Of a stretch of DNA of 64,000 nucleotides, positions 26,188 through 35,680 are shown piece after piece. Source of the stretch: Lacrimispora sp. 210928-DFI.3.58. GTDB lineage: Bacteria > Bacillota > Clostridia > Lachnospirales > Lachnospiraceae. The first letter of the stretch is position 1; every line of letters starts with the position of its first letter. The notes under the pieces are model-generated. The model was not told where the DNA came from. It searched no databases and saw only the letters and a list, made by a program, of their open reading frames with translations. The stretch is from positions 74,513 to 138,512 of the forward strand of contig NZ_JAJCIC010000008.1 in the NCBI RefSeq assembly GCF_020554865.1, read 5' to 3'. A program made the position numbers and the translations under genes.

Positions 26188-26201
26188 TGTAACCGGTTTC
26201 A
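26188..26201. promoter_or_regulatory. cre-like/LacI operator box 2
   Basis: TGTAACCGGTTTCA also fits TGWAANCGNTNWCA fully, and the extended form TTGTAACCGGTTTCAA is a 7/8 palindrome. It is exactly 22 bp (two helical turns) from box 1, placing both on the same DNA face. Confidence 0.65.
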
Positions 26202-26238
26202 ATTATAAATACAGTTATAAAGCGAAAAGGAGGAACAG

Positions 26239-28023
26239 ATGAAGAAAAAAGATCCAATCATAATGGAGGTAATTAATAACCGCCTTCAGTCCATTGCGAA
26301 TGAGATGGAAGATTCCCTTTTAAAAATGGCATTTTCCGTTATTGTAAAAGAAATGAAGGACGCTTCAACAGCTATTTTTGATGCAAAGGGCAGAACCATT
26401 GCACAGTCAGATGCCATGCCATGTCAATTAGGCTTCCTCTCTTCTTCTGTTCCCGCTATTTTAAAGGTTTTTCCTGTTTCAGAGGCAAAGGAGGGAGATG
26501 TCTACCTGCAGAATGACCCCTTTAACGGCGGTTCTCATATACCGGACGTGACTGTGCTGATGCCGATATTTTATGAGGGCGAGGTGATTGCCTTTGCAGC
26601 CAGCATGGTACATTTGGCTGATACAGGAGGCATTACCCCCGGAGTTTCTACAGCAGCCACATCTATGTTCCAGGAGGGCTTATGCCTGCCGCCGCTTAAG
26701 TTTTATGACGGAGGAGTGCCGGTCCGCGATATCCACGAGATCATCAAGCAGAATGTACGTATTCCGGATGAAGTAATGGGAGACCTCCATGCACAGGTTG
26801 CCTGCGGAAAGGTGGGAATTGAGCGAATCACGGCTCTCTGTGATGAATATGGTAAAGAGGTATTCCTTGATACCATAGAAGGACTTTTGGATCACGCAGA
26901 GGCCTTGACGAGGAAAGCCCTGGAGGAGATACCGGATGGAGTTTATACATTTACAGGGTACATTGATAATGACGGAGTGGAGTTTGATAAGCAGATAACC
27001 CTTCAATTAGCTGTTACGCTGAAGGGGTCAGATATTCTGTTTGATTTTACGGGGAGCAGCCCCCAGACAAAGGGCCCTATCAACTGTGTGAGAGCATGTA
27101 CCTTAAGTACAGTTGAATATGCGGTGAAGGTAATCACAGGAGGAGAGGCAATTCCCACAAATGACGGCTGTTTCCGGATGATAAGATGCATCATGCCGGA
27201 GGGAAGCATTGTCAATGCTGTGAAGCCGGCTCCCACAGGCGCGCGGGGATTGACTGTACAGTTATTATCCAGCACTTGTCTGGGCGCATTGGCAAAGGCA
27301 AAGCCTGAGATGGTAAATGCCTGCTCCGGTGCATATGCGCCCCTGCTGTACATAGGAGGATACGATCCTGGCAGCAAGAAATCCTTTGTCTCCAATGACA
27401 ACGGTATGTGCGGCCTGGGAGCCAGACCTGGTAAGGACGGCATTGATGCCATATCAAGTGACAGCCAGAACGTTCTGGCGATTCCTGTGGAGGCCTTCGA
27501 GATGTCAGGTCCGTTGAGAGTAATGCACTATGGACTGGCAAATAATTCGGGAGGAGCAGGAAAATACCGCGGCGGCTTAGGATCCTCTAAGGTCATAAAG
27601 CTGCTGGATGGAGAGGTATCCTTTACCTTCCGCGGCGATGGATTTTTTGTACCACCATGGGGATTATTCGGAGGACATGCTGCGAAAGTGGGGACCGGAT
27701 ACATTAAAAGAAAGAACGGCGAGATCATTTCCATTCCGTCAAAGGGAGATTATGTGCTGTATGCAGGAGATGAGATCGGATATGAGAGTGCCGGTGGCGG
27801 AGGATATGGAGATCCTCTTGAGCGCTCCCCAGAGCTGGTTTTAAGGGATGTTCTGGATGAAAGGGTTACTTATGAATCAGCAGAACAGGAATATGGGGTA
27901 TCGATCGACAGAAAGACGAATCTGGTGGATGAAGCAGTAACCATTGTGACAAGAGATGAGATGCGGATAAAGCGGGGAGCAATTACCTGGACCTACGACA
28001 GAGGCGTGCTCGGAAAAGAATAG
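26239..28023 (+). CDS. Hydantoinase B/oxoprolinase family protein (HyuB-like)
   Basis: This 594-residue subunit is of the ATP-dependent hydantoinase/5-oxoprolinase/acetone-carboxylase superfamily. It begins DPIIMEVINNRLQSIANEM and includes DAMPCQLGFLSSSVPAIL, LQNDPFNGGSHIPDVTV (metal/active-site region), SMVHLADTGGITPG, RGGLGSSKVI and the C-terminal GGGGYGDPLERSPE. Together with HyuA it hydrolyses a cyclic imide or amide ring such as a hydantoin, N-methylhydantoin or 5-oxoproline at ATP cost. It is the first gene of the operon, followed after 21 bp by its partner. The B-then-A order and pairing with a ribose-type importer are less usual. The substrate is not known. Confidence 0.9.
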   Translation: MKKKDPIIMEVINNRLQSIANEMEDSLLKMAFSVIVKEMKDASTAIFDAKGRTIAQSDAMPCQLGFLSSSVPAILKVFPVSEAKEGDVYLQNDPFNGGSHIPDVTVLMPIFYEGEVIAFAASMVHLADTGGITPGVSTAATSMFQEGLCLPPLKFYDGGVPVRDIHEIIKQNVRIPDEVMGDLHAQVACGKVGIERITALCDEYGKEVFLDTIEGLLDHAEALTRKALEEIPDGVYTFTGYIDNDGVEFDKQITLQLAVTLKGSDILFDFTGSSPQTKGPINCVRACTLSTVEYAVKVITGGEAIPTNDGCFRMIRCIMPEGSIVNAVKPAPTGARGLTVQLLSSTCLGALAKAKPEMVNACSGAYAPLLYIGGYDPGSKKSFVSNDNGMCGLGARPGKDGIDAISSDSQNVLAIPVEAFEMSGPLRVMHYGLANNSGGAGKYRGGLGSSKVIKLLDGEVSFTFRGDGFFVPPWGLFGGHAAKVGTGYIKRKNGEIISIPSKGDYVLYAGDEIGYESAGGGGYGDPLERSPELVLRDVLDERVTYESAEQEYGVSIDRKTNLVDEAVTIVTRDEMRIKRGAITWTYDRGVLGKE

Positions 28024-28044
28024 AGGAACGGAGGAAAGGTGAGA

Positions 28045-30114
28045 ATGAGCGTTCTTGTGGGAATTGATATAGGGGGGACTTTTACAGATATTGTGGCTTT
28101 AAGTGAAGAGACGGGGAAGCTGGCTGTCACGAAAGTGCCGTCCACTCCGGGAGCCTTTTCAGAAGGTTTTTTTGAAGGCTTGGATAAAATACTGAAAACC
28201 TGCCATGAAAGTCCTGGAGATGTAAAACGTCTGGTGCATGGAACTACCGTTGCGACAAATGCGATTCTGGAAAAAAAGGGAGCGAAAATCGGAATCCTTA
28301 CCACAAAGGGCTTCCGGGATGTATTGATCATCGGCCGCGGTACCAGAAATGAGCTTTATAATGTTCATTTTGACTCTGAAACACCGGATTTTTTGTGCCC
28401 CCGTGAGCGGATCATGGAAATAAGAGAGCGTGTAGATGCAGAGGGCAATGTGATTGAACCGCTAAATGAGGAGGATGTAATAAAAGCGGCAGATTTTCTT
28501 ATAAAGGAGAAAAAGGTGGAATCCATCGCTGTCTGCTACCTGTTTTCTTTTTTTAACAGGGAAAATGAGGAGCGGACAAGGGACATTATTAAAGAGAGAT
28601 ACCCGGATATCCGCGTTTCCATTTCCTCCCAGATAAATCCGCGTTTCCGTGAATATGAGCGAATAGTAGTAACCGCCTTTGACGCATATATAGGGCCGGT
28701 AATGGACCGTTATATCACGGAGCTGACCACTCATTTATCAGAGCTTGGAGTAAAAAATAATCTTCAGCTTATGCAGTCCCGCGGAGGCGTGACCAGCGCA
28801 TCTATGTGCGCGGCAAGACCAGTGCTTACCCTGTTGTCAGGTCCTGCAGCTGGTGTGATCGGGGCAAAGCAGATCGCTCTTCAGACCGGGCGGAAGAATA
28901 TTCTTACCCTGGATCTGGGAGGAACCAGCAATGACGTATCGGTGATCCTGGATGGGGAGACAAAGCTGTTTACAGATGGGAAGATCAGTACCTATCCCTG
29001 CAGGCAGGCAATGATGGATATCAGCACGATCGGAACAGGAGGCGGTAGTATTGCCTGGGTTGATGCAGGAGGCTGGCTTAGAGTGGGTCCCCAGAGCGCC
29101 GGCTCTTCTCCTGGCCCTGCCTGTTATGGAAAGGGAGGGACAGAGCCGACTTACACGGATGCCAGTCTGGTAATGGGATATTTAAGGCCGGATTATTTTG
29201 CCGGAGGAGAAGTGGCACTGGATCCGGAGCTTTCATGCCAGGCAATAGAGGAAAAAATAGCTGGTCCGCTTCATATGGATATCTACAGGGCGGCATCTGC
29301 AATCCATAAAATTATGCATAACCATATGGCAGACCAGGTTCGTCTGGTGACAGTGAAAAAAGGATACGATCCCCGCAATTTCTCAGTTGTTGCTTCGGGA
29401 GGTGCAGGCCCTATTGCTGCCTGCAGTCTGCTGCGGCTCTTAGATTTCAGGGAAGTGATCGTACCTCCCACACCAGGTGTGATGGCAGCTTTGGGGTTAT
29501 TGTCTGCAGATATTGAGCATGAGGAAGTCGTTACATATTCCGCAAGGACAGACCGTGTAGATTATAAACATCTGAAGGAAGCTGTCAGGAACGGAGAGCG
29601 CCTTTGTGAAAAATCCAGAAGCAGCGTGGGTATTGCGAGAGAACATATGAATATCGTATATTCGGCAGAAATGCGGTATGTCGGCCAATCCTATGAGCTG
29701 GAGGTTCCATTTCCAGAGGCAGCAGGGGAGTTGGATGCAGGAGCGATGGAAATCCTGCAGGAGAGATTTCATCAAAAGCATGAACATGTTTATAAGCATG
29801 CATTTAGAAATCTTCCAATCGAATTTACAGCGATCCGCATTTTGTTTTCACAAAAGCCTATGCCTGTGCCGAAGACAGAGAAAATGAGAGAAGGGGAATG
29901 GGCTGTCCCGGTTGGAAAGAGGAATGCATATTTTGATGAGTGTCCAGGATGGACGGAATGCGACGTGTTTGACCGTTCTGAATTGGTAGCCTCACAGGTG
30001 ATCATAGGTCCTGCGATCGTAGAACAGGCAGATACCACGACGCTGATCTATCCAGACCAGAAAGCGATCGTAGATAAATGGGGGAATCTGATAGTTACCA
30101 TGATGAAGCTTTGA
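28045..30114 (+). CDS. Hydantoinase A/oxoprolinase family protein (HyuA-like)
   Basis: This 689-residue ATP-binding partner of the HyuB-like subunit has an actin/ASKHA fold. VGIDIGGTFTDIVAL at the N-terminus is the phosphate-1 loop, then VHGTTVATNAILEKKGAK, LLSGPAAGVIGAK, LTLDLGGTSNDVSVI (phosphate-2), and SPGPACYGKGG. It phosphorylates or activates the ring amide before hydrolysis by the B subunit. A GTG at 28039 is in frame but too close to GGAGG (28030-28034), so the ATG at 28045 is preferred. Both subunits are complete. The transporter genes follow within 27 bp. Confidence 0.9.
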   Translation: MSVLVGIDIGGTFTDIVALSEETGKLAVTKVPSTPGAFSEGFFEGLDKILKTCHESPGDVKRLVHGTTVATNAILEKKGAKIGILTTKGFRDVLIIGRGTRNELYNVHFDSETPDFLCPRERIMEIRERVDAEGNVIEPLNEEDVIKAADFLIKEKKVESIAVCYLFSFFNRENEERTRDIIKERYPDIRVSISSQINPRFREYERIVVTAFDAYIGPVMDRYITELTTHLSELGVKNNLQLMQSRGGVTSASMCAARPVLTLLSGPAAGVIGAKQIALQTGRKNILTLDLGGTSNDVSVILDGETKLFTDGKISTYPCRQAMMDISTIGTGGGSIAWVDAGGWLRVGPQSAGSSPGPACYGKGGTEPTYTDASLVMGYLRPDYFAGGEVALDPELSCQAIEEKIAGPLHMDIYRAASAIHKIMHNHMADQVRLVTVKKGYDPRNFSVVASGGAGPIAACSLLRLLDFREVIVPPTPGVMAALGLLSADIEHEEVVTYSARTDRVDYKHLKEAVRNGERLCEKSRSSVGIAREHMNIVYSAEMRYVGQSYELEVPFPEAAGELDAGAMEILQERFHQKHEHVYKHAFRNLPIEFTAIRILFSQKPMPVPKTEKMREGEWAVPVGKRNAYFDECPGWTECDVFDRSELVASQVIIGPAIVEQADTTTLIYPDQKAIVDKWGNLIVTMMKL

Positions 30115-30141
30115 TGAGGCGCTGTAAACGAGGAGTAAAAC

Positions 30142-31650
30142 ATGGAAGGACAAAAAGAAAGGCTTAGAGTTGAGCACATTTCCAAAACGTTTCCGGGAAC
30201 AAAGGCTCTTACAGATGTTTCATTTTCCATTATGCCAGGAGAGGTACGCGCTCTTGTAGGAGAAAATGGGGCAGGAAAGTCTACCTTGATGAATATCATA
30301 GGGGGAGTTCTGGAATGTGATATGGGAGAGGGAGCCATATACATTGATGGAGAAAAAATGGAATTCCGCATACCAACAGATGCAATTAAAGCAGGAATTG
30401 GATTTGTCCATCAGGAGTTAAGTATGTTTACACATTTGTCTGTAGCATACAATATATTCGCCGACAGGCTTCCAATGACAAAATATGGGACCATCGATAA
30501 GAGAAAATTGAATGAAGATGCGAGGAATCTGCTTAAGAATTTTTCGCTGACAGTAGATCCGGAAACCAAGGTTGGGGATCTGACAATAGGAAGCCAGCAG
30601 ATGATCGAGATCGTCCGTGCAATCTCCCAAAACGCAAAAATAATTATTTTTGATGAACCGACATCCTCTTTATCAGAAAATGAAGTAGATATGCTGTTTA
30701 AGATTATTGCCCAGTTAAAGGCGCAGCAGATCAGCATCATTTATATTACCCATAAAATGAGCGAGATCTTCCAAATCTGTGATTCCGTATCGATTTTGAG
30801 AGATGGACATATGATCACGACCTTCCAATCAAAGGACGTTACAATGGAAGAGATCGTCAACAACATGGTAGGAAGAGAGATATCTGCCTATTATCCTGAG
30901 AAGAGCAGCGGTGTAGAAGGCGAGCTGCTGCGGGTCAGTGATCTGAAGCTGGGAAGCCGTTCAAAGCCCATAAGCTTTACCTTATATAGAAAAGAAATTT
31001 TAGGCTTTTACGGCTTGATTGGCGCCGGGCGGAGTGAAGCGCTTAAAGCGTTATGCGGAATCGATCCTAGGAGCTCCTGCGATATCTGGCTGAACGGGAA
31101 GAAAATCGTAGTCAAGTCCTATCAGGATGCATTGAAATACGGAATCACATATTTGACAGAGGATAGAAAAAAGACAGGAATATTTCCGGGATTATCTGTG
31201 TGTAAAAATATGTATGTTTCAAATATGTGCAAAGAGAAGGGCTTTTGGTTAAATGCGGCAGATGAAGACAGCAAGGCCGTGGAAGCGGTAGCTGTCCATG
31301 GGATAAAAACCAGCAGCATTGATGCGGCGATCAGCAGTTTAAGTGGAGGAAACCAGCAGAAGGTTCTTGTTGCAAGGTGCATGCGCGTTGAGCCGAAGGT
31401 ATTGATTTTGGACGAGCCCACAAGAGGTATTGATGTGAATGCAAAGGCTGAGATCCACAAAAAGGTCAGGGCTTTAGCAGAGCAGGGAATCGGTATTATT
31501 GTGGTTTCCTCTGAAATGCCGGAAATCATAGGGTTATGTGACCGTATCGTGATGATGAAGGACGGAGAACTTAGGGGGATCCTGTCAGGAGAGGAAATAG
31601 AGGAATATAATATCATCCAATATGCAACTGGTACAAATAAGATGCAATAG
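30142..31650 (+). CDS. Ribose-type sugar ABC transporter ATPase (RbsA/MglA/XylG class)
   Basis: This 502-residue cytoplasmic protein has two fused ATPase domains. The first has Walker A GENGAGKST near residue 39, signature LTIGSQQMIEI and Walker B IIIFDEPTS. The second domain has a degenerate A-site GLIGAGRSEA, signature SLSGGNQQKV and Walker B LILDEPTRGID. This duplicated form defines CUT2 importers for ribose, galactose, xylose and also nucleosides or autoinducer-2. It powers the permease encoded 11 bp downstream. In this operon the cargo is presumably the hydantoinase substrate or its glycosylated precursor, an inference from gene order. Confidence 0.93.
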   Translation: MEGQKERLRVEHISKTFPGTKALTDVSFSIMPGEVRALVGENGAGKSTLMNIIGGVLECDMGEGAIYIDGEKMEFRIPTDAIKAGIGFVHQELSMFTHLSVAYNIFADRLPMTKYGTIDKRKLNEDARNLLKNFSLTVDPETKVGDLTIGSQQMIEIVRAISQNAKIIIFDEPTSSLSENEVDMLFKIIAQLKAQQISIIYITHKMSEIFQICDSVSILRDGHMITTFQSKDVTMEEIVNNMVGREISAYYPEKSSGVEGELLRVSDLKLGSRSKPISFTLYRKEILGFYGLIGAGRSEALKALCGIDPRSSCDIWLNGKKIVVKSYQDALKYGITYLTEDRKKTGIFPGLSVCKNMYVSNMCKEKGFWLNAADEDSKAVEAVAVHGIKTSSIDAAISSLSGGNQQKVLVARCMRVEPKVLILDEPTRGIDVNAKAEIHKKVRALAEQGIGIIVVSSEMPEIIGLCDRIVMMKDGELRGILSGEEIEEYNIIQYATGTNKMQ

Positions 31651-31661
31651 GAGATTGGCCA

Positions 31662-32621
31662 ATGAGAATAAATAAGAATATCTTGAAAAAGCGAGAGGTT
31701 TTGGTTTTGGGTGTCATTGCTGTCATCATGATCGTAATGGGTATGACGACTCAGACATTCCTTACTGTGAATAATATGATGAGCGTTGCGATCGGACTGT
31801 GCGGAGACGGCTTTCTGGCCCTGGCCATGACGTTTATTCTGATATCAGGACAGATCGATCTGTCTGTGGGAGCAGTCCAATGCCTGGCATCTATGTTTAT
31901 CGGGCAGATGTATATCTATTATGGGATGAATATCTGGCTTGCCACGCTGCTTGCCCTTCTTTTCAGCATGGTTTTGGGATGGATCACAGGCTCACTTGTG
32001 GCAAGACTGAACATTCTGCCGTTTATCATCACACTTGGTATGCAAGGTGTTGCCCGCGGATTGTGTTATGTTGTTTCCTCAGGAAATTCCATTCCCATAA
32101 CAGGAGAAAGTGCTGCGGTCTTCCGGAAATTGGGTTCAGGCTATATTGGTAAGGTCCCCATATTCTTTATCCTGCTGATCATAGCTGCGATTATTTGCCA
32201 GTTCCTCTTGATGAAGACGAAATTTTTTGCAAAGGTGTATTTTGTCGGAAGTAATGCAAAAGCTGCAGAGCTGGCCGGCATTAAGGTAACGAACACAAAA
32301 ATCGCATTATATGTGATTTCGGCTCTGCTGGCTGCAATAGCAGGTGTGCTTTCAACGGCGAGGTTTGGAGTTTCTACTCCTACCTTAGGCCTGCAGGCAG
32401 AGGGACGAGCCATCACAGCGGCTGTTATTGGTGGAACCAGTATGGCAGGAGGTGAAGGAAATATCATTGGTTCCATCCTGGGATTGATCATGATTCATTT
32501 ATTTACGAATGCGCTGATCCAGCTGGGCGTTTCGGTGTATTGGCAGGATTTTGCCAGCAGTGCACTGTTGATCGTGGTTATTGTTTTCGATACAGTGAGC
32601 AAAAGAACAAAACGAAATTAA
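31662..32621 (+). CDS. CUT2 ABC transporter permease (RbsC-like)
   Basis: This 319-residue permease has about eight to ten hydrophobic helices. Family segments are LALAMTFILISGQIDLSVGAV, LVARLNILPFIITLGM with the GxxxRGLCY-like continuation, VYFVGSNAKAAELAGIKV (the cytoplasmic EAA-equivalent loop contacting the ATPase), and AAVIGGTSMAGGEGNIIGS. One permease gene suffices because CUT2 systems use a homodimer. The start follows AGGAGATTGG. It is cotranscribed with the ATPase upstream and the binding protein gene 11 bp downstream. Confidence 0.93.
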   Translation: MRINKNILKKREVLVLGVIAVIMIVMGMTTQTFLTVNNMMSVAIGLCGDGFLALAMTFILISGQIDLSVGAVQCLASMFIGQMYIYYGMNIWLATLLALLFSMVLGWITGSLVARLNILPFIITLGMQGVARGLCYVVSSGNSIPITGESAAVFRKLGSGYIGKVPIFFILLIIAAIICQFLLMKTKFFAKVYFVGSNAKAAELAGIKVTNTKIALYVISALLAAIAGVLSTARFGVSTPTLGLQAEGRAITAAVIGGTSMAGGEGNIIGSILGLIMIHLFTNALIQLGVSVYWQDFASSALLIVVIVFDTVSKRTKRN

Positions 32622-32632
32622 AGGAGGGTAAT

Positions 32633-33691
32633 ATGAAGAAGGTATTGAGTATTGTTATGGCGGTTGTATTAGGGTGTGTGAGTATCACTGGATGCAGTGC
32701 AAAAGCGAATGAGAGCGAAACAAGCAGCAGTACAGGCGCGGCAGCAGAGACAGCAGATAAAGAAGCAGTTGCGGGGGCTGCATTTGGAGGAGTTTCAAAT
32801 CCTGGGGATCAGACCTATCTCTGGTGTTCCTACGAATCTACCGATGATTTTATGTTAATGGTCTATGAAGGATTTGAAGATTGTGGTAAAATGTTAGGTG
32901 TCAACACTGCTCATGTGGGATCCTCCCAGAATGACCTGACAGAATATATCAATACAGTAGAACGCGCGATTTCCATGGAACCTGACGGGATCGCAGTCCA
33001 TGTATTTAATGCGGATGCTTATATTGATGTTATCAATAAGGCTGTGGATGGCGGTATCCCAGTCATTACAACAGGACCTGATTCACCGAACAGTAAGAGG
33101 ATCTGTAATGTAGGCGTTGAGAATATCGAAGCGGGAGCATTTGGCGCAGAACGCTTGGGCGAAGCGATGAATGGAACCGGAAAGGTCCTGATACTGACGC
33201 GGGCCGGACAGAACAACAGTGAGCTTCGTGTTCAGGGATTTAAGGAAACGCTGGCTGAAAAATACCCAAGTATGGAAGTGGTGTCAGAGATCAGTGTAAC
33301 AGCAGAAATTGCCGACCAGGCATCGAAAACAGCTGCAGCATTGACTGCAAATCCAGAGATTTCAGCAATCTTCTGTTCACTGGGAATACAGGCAGTTGGC
33401 GCTTCCCAGGGCTGCGACCAGGTGGGAAGATCCGATATTACGGTCTTTGGTTTTGATAGAAATCCGGCACAGCTTGAGCTGGTAAAGGAAGGCAAGGTAA
33501 TGGGTTCTATAGCCCAGGGCTGCTACAATATGGGATGGTGGGCCTGCATGGGGCTTTATATTGAGCATAATAATCTGCTGGGAGACAGGAATTTCCCGAC
33601 CTTTATCAGTGCAGGAGTTTCTTATATTGACCAGAGTAATGTAGACAAAGAAATTGAGGAGTCAAATGCCCGCATTGCGGCAGCAAAATAG
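32633..33691 (+). CDS. Substrate-binding lipoprotein of the CUT2 importer (RbsB-like)
   Basis: This is a 352-residue extracellular binding protein of the type 1 periplasmic fold. The start at 32633 follows AAGGAGGG; an upstream in-frame start at 32540 lies inside the permease gene and would bury the signal peptide. The lipoprotein signal is MKKVLSIVMAVVLGCVSITG with Cys21, then a Ser/Ala/Glu linker. The fold shows FEDCGKMLGVNTAHVGS, DGIAVHVFNADAYID, GKVLILTRAGQNNSELRVQG and TVFGFDRNPAQLELV. The last stop is one base before the LacI gene start. The ligand is unknown, but the family binds monosaccharides or nucleoside-like compounds. Confidence 0.9.
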   Translation: MKKVLSIVMAVVLGCVSITGCSAKANESETSSSTGAAAETADKEAVAGAAFGGVSNPGDQTYLWCSYESTDDFMLMVYEGFEDCGKMLGVNTAHVGSSQNDLTEYINTVERAISMEPDGIAVHVFNADAYIDVINKAVDGGIPVITTGPDSPNSKRICNVGVENIEAGAFGAERLGEAMNGTGKVLILTRAGQNNSELRVQGFKETLAEKYPSMEVVSEISVTAEIADQASKTAAALTANPEISAIFCSLGIQAVGASQGCDQVGRSDITVFGFDRNPAQLELVKEGKVMGSIAQGCYNMGWWACMGLYIEHNNLLGDRNFPTFISAGVSYIDQSNVDKEIEESNARIAAAK

Positions 33692-33692
33692 A

Positions 33693-34694
33693 ATGAATAT
33701 TTACGATATTTCAAAAGAAGCAAATGTATCTACAGCAACAGTATCACGTGTCCTGAACGGGAATGCGAAGGTAAGCGAGAAGACCCGTACTGCAGTATTG
33801 GAGGTAATACGAAGGCACGGCTTTCAGCCAAATGCAATTGCGCGGGGATTGTCCTTAAAATCCATGAATATGGTAGGAATTCTGGCAGCAGACTGCAAGG
33901 CGCCGTTCTTAGCCCAGGCGATCCATTATTTGGAGGATTTTCTGCGGGATAGGAATTACAGTACGGTCTTGTGCTGTACGGGCTATAATGTAGAAGATAA
34001 GAAAAAACGGATGGAATTTCTGCTTGCGAAAAATGTGGATGCAGTGATACTGGTGGGTTCAGGCTTCGTGGATTGCGACGATTCCCAGAACCAGTATATA
34101 CGCGATGTGGCAGACAGGATTCCGGTCATACTGATCAATGCCAGTATGTCATATCCAAATATTTACAGCGTTGCCTGTGACGACCGAAAGGCGGTATATG
34201 AAGCAACAGAATGGCTCTACAGAACAGGTTCGGAAAATGTATTGTTTATGTATAATCAGAAGTCTTACAGCGGCATCAGAAAGCTCGCCGGGTTTCATGA
34301 AGCGGCAAGAACATATGGAAAGGATTGGAATACATACAGCGTATTATGTCCGAACGAGATCACCAATGTACATGAGATAGCAGATTTCATTGACAGCGTT
34401 TATGATACAGGACTCAAATTTGATGCGGCTGTGACTGCAGATGACAATTTGGCGGCTGGAATGGTGAAGTTCGGAAAGAGACATTTGATTCCGATACCGG
34501 AGAAGCTCCGGGTGATAGGGTTCAACAATTCCTATATTACGGAATATTGCGAACCAGAATTGACTTCGATTGATAACCGCTTAGAGGATTTGTGCAGATT
34601 ATGCGTAGATGCAATATCTGGCCTTTTGGAACAAAATGTGATTCCGCATAATGAGATGCTTTCTGCAAAGATCATCTTTAGGGGGTCTACTTAA
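33693..34694 (+). CDS. LacI family regulator of the hydantoinase-ABC operon
   Basis: This 333-residue repressor has the helix-turn-helix NIYDISKEANVSTATVSRVL at the very N-terminus when started at 33693; the longer frame from 33654 overlaps the binding-protein gene and adds no domain. The hinge reads NAIARGLSLKSMNMVGIL. The effector domain is recognisable by VDAVILVGSG, VILINASMSYPNIYSVACDD and LRVIGFNNSYITEYCEPELTSID. It is the last gene of the operon and probably autoregulates it through the two cre-like boxes at 26166 and 26188. The effector is unknown. Confidence 0.9.
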   Translation: MNIYDISKEANVSTATVSRVLNGNAKVSEKTRTAVLEVIRRHGFQPNAIARGLSLKSMNMVGILAADCKAPFLAQAIHYLEDFLRDRNYSTVLCCTGYNVEDKKKRMEFLLAKNVDAVILVGSGFVDCDDSQNQYIRDVADRIPVILINASMSYPNIYSVACDDRKAVYEATEWLYRTGSENVLFMYNQKSYSGIRKLAGFHEAARTYGKDWNTYSVLCPNEITNVHEIADFIDSVYDTGLKFDAAVTADDNLAAGMVKFGKRHLIPIPEKLRVIGFNNSYITEYCEPELTSIDNRLEDLCRLCVDAISGLLEQNVIPHNEMLSAKIIFRGST

Positions 34695-34719
34695 ATAAGA
34701 TATATGAAGCAACAAGTTG

Positions 34720-34752
34720 GGGCAGGATTCAAAGGAATCCTGCCCTATTATT
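34720..34752. terminator. Hairpin between convergent lacI and nagB genes
   Basis: GGGCAGGATTC (34720-34730), loop AAAG and GAATCCTGCCC (34735-34745) form a perfect 11-bp stem. The following TATTATT is a modest T-tract, so it may serve as a terminator for the + operon. Confidence 0.6.
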
Positions 34753-34768
34753 GGCTTTAATCAGAATA

Positions 34769-35500
34769 TTAGAAATCACATTTCGACAATGCAGCCTCAT
34801 CTGCCACAAGAGTCACATCATTGTGAAGCTGGAGAATGGAAGCAGGAACATGAGGAGTAACAGGTCCGTAGAGGACATCGCGGAGGATCTGGGCTTTGTC
34901 CTCACCGCTTACGATCAGAAGGATCTTCTTTGCCTGCATGATGGTCTTGATTCCCATGGTGTAGGCCTGCTTGGGCACATCGTCAATGGTTGCAAAGAAG
35001 CGCTTGTTGGCCTCAATGGTGCTGGGAGTCAAGTCTACGCAGTGAGTTACCTTCTCAAAGGCAGCATCGGGCTCATTGAAACCAATATGACCGTTGTGGC
35101 CCAGGCCCAAAAGCTGGAGATCGATTCCTCCCAGATCAGCAATGACCTTGTTGTAGCGGTCGCACTCCTTCTGGCTGTCGGGTTCTGTGCCGTCAGGAAT
35201 GTTGGTGTTTGCCATGTTGATATTGATGTACTTGAAGAAATTGTTGTACATAAAATAGTAATAGCTCTGGTCGTTGTCCTTTGTGAGGCCCTTGTATTCA
35301 TCCAGATTTACAGTCCGTACACTGGAGAAATCGAGATCGCCCTTATTGTACCAGTCAATGAGCTGTTTGTAGGTCCCGATAGGAGAGGAACCGGTCGCCA
35401 GTCCCAGCACGCAGTCAGGCTTCATGATGACCTGAGCAGAAATGATGTTGGCTGCTTTGCGGCTTAAATCATAGTAATCCTTTGCCTTGTAGATTCTCAT
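34769..35500 (-). CDS. nagB: Glucosamine-6-phosphate deaminase
   Basis: This 243-residue enzyme converts glucosamine-6-phosphate to fructose-6-phosphate and ammonia, linking amino-sugar catabolism to glycolysis. It has the phosphate loop GLATGSSPIGTYKQL near residue 34, the catalytic Asp in TVNLDEYKGL near 68, and the active-site GLGHNGHIGFNEP near 135. All are as in bacterial NagB. The start is the ATG at 35500, eight bases after AAGGTGG; a longer reading from a GTG at 35512 would overlap that ribosome site. No nagA is adjacent. It has its own promoter and is convergent to the LacI gene. Confidence 0.95.
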   Translation of the reverse strand: MRIYKAKDYYDLSRKAANIISAQVIMKPDCVLGLATGSSPIGTYKQLIDWYNKGDLDFSSVRTVNLDEYKGLTKDNDQSYYYFMYNNFFKYININMANTNIPDGTEPDSQKECDRYNKVIADLGGIDLQLLGLGHNGHIGFNEPDAAFEKVTHCVDLTPSTIEANKRFFATIDDVPKQAYTMGIKTIMQAKKILLIVSGEDKAQILRDVLYGPVTPHVPASILQLHNDVTLVADEAALSKCDF

Positions 35501-35567
35501 AGTAATTGCCACCTTTCTTACATGTGAAATACTGTTTTGGAAAAAATTTTCTTTATTTCTTAAATAT

Positions 35568-35596
35568 AGGATATCATTTTCTTAACATACTTTCAA
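35568..35596 (-). promoter_or_regulatory. Promoter of nagB
   Basis: On the minus strand TTGAAA (complement of 35591-35596), 17-bp spacer and TATCCT (complement of 35568-35573), about 70 bp upstream of the start codon. Confidence 0.55.
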
Positions 35597-35680
35597 GGGG
35601 TAAATGCATAAAATATTTATAAAAGCAGGAATGAATGTTCAAACACGCTTTTAGCCAGTAAGGGTGCGAGGAGTGAAAGT

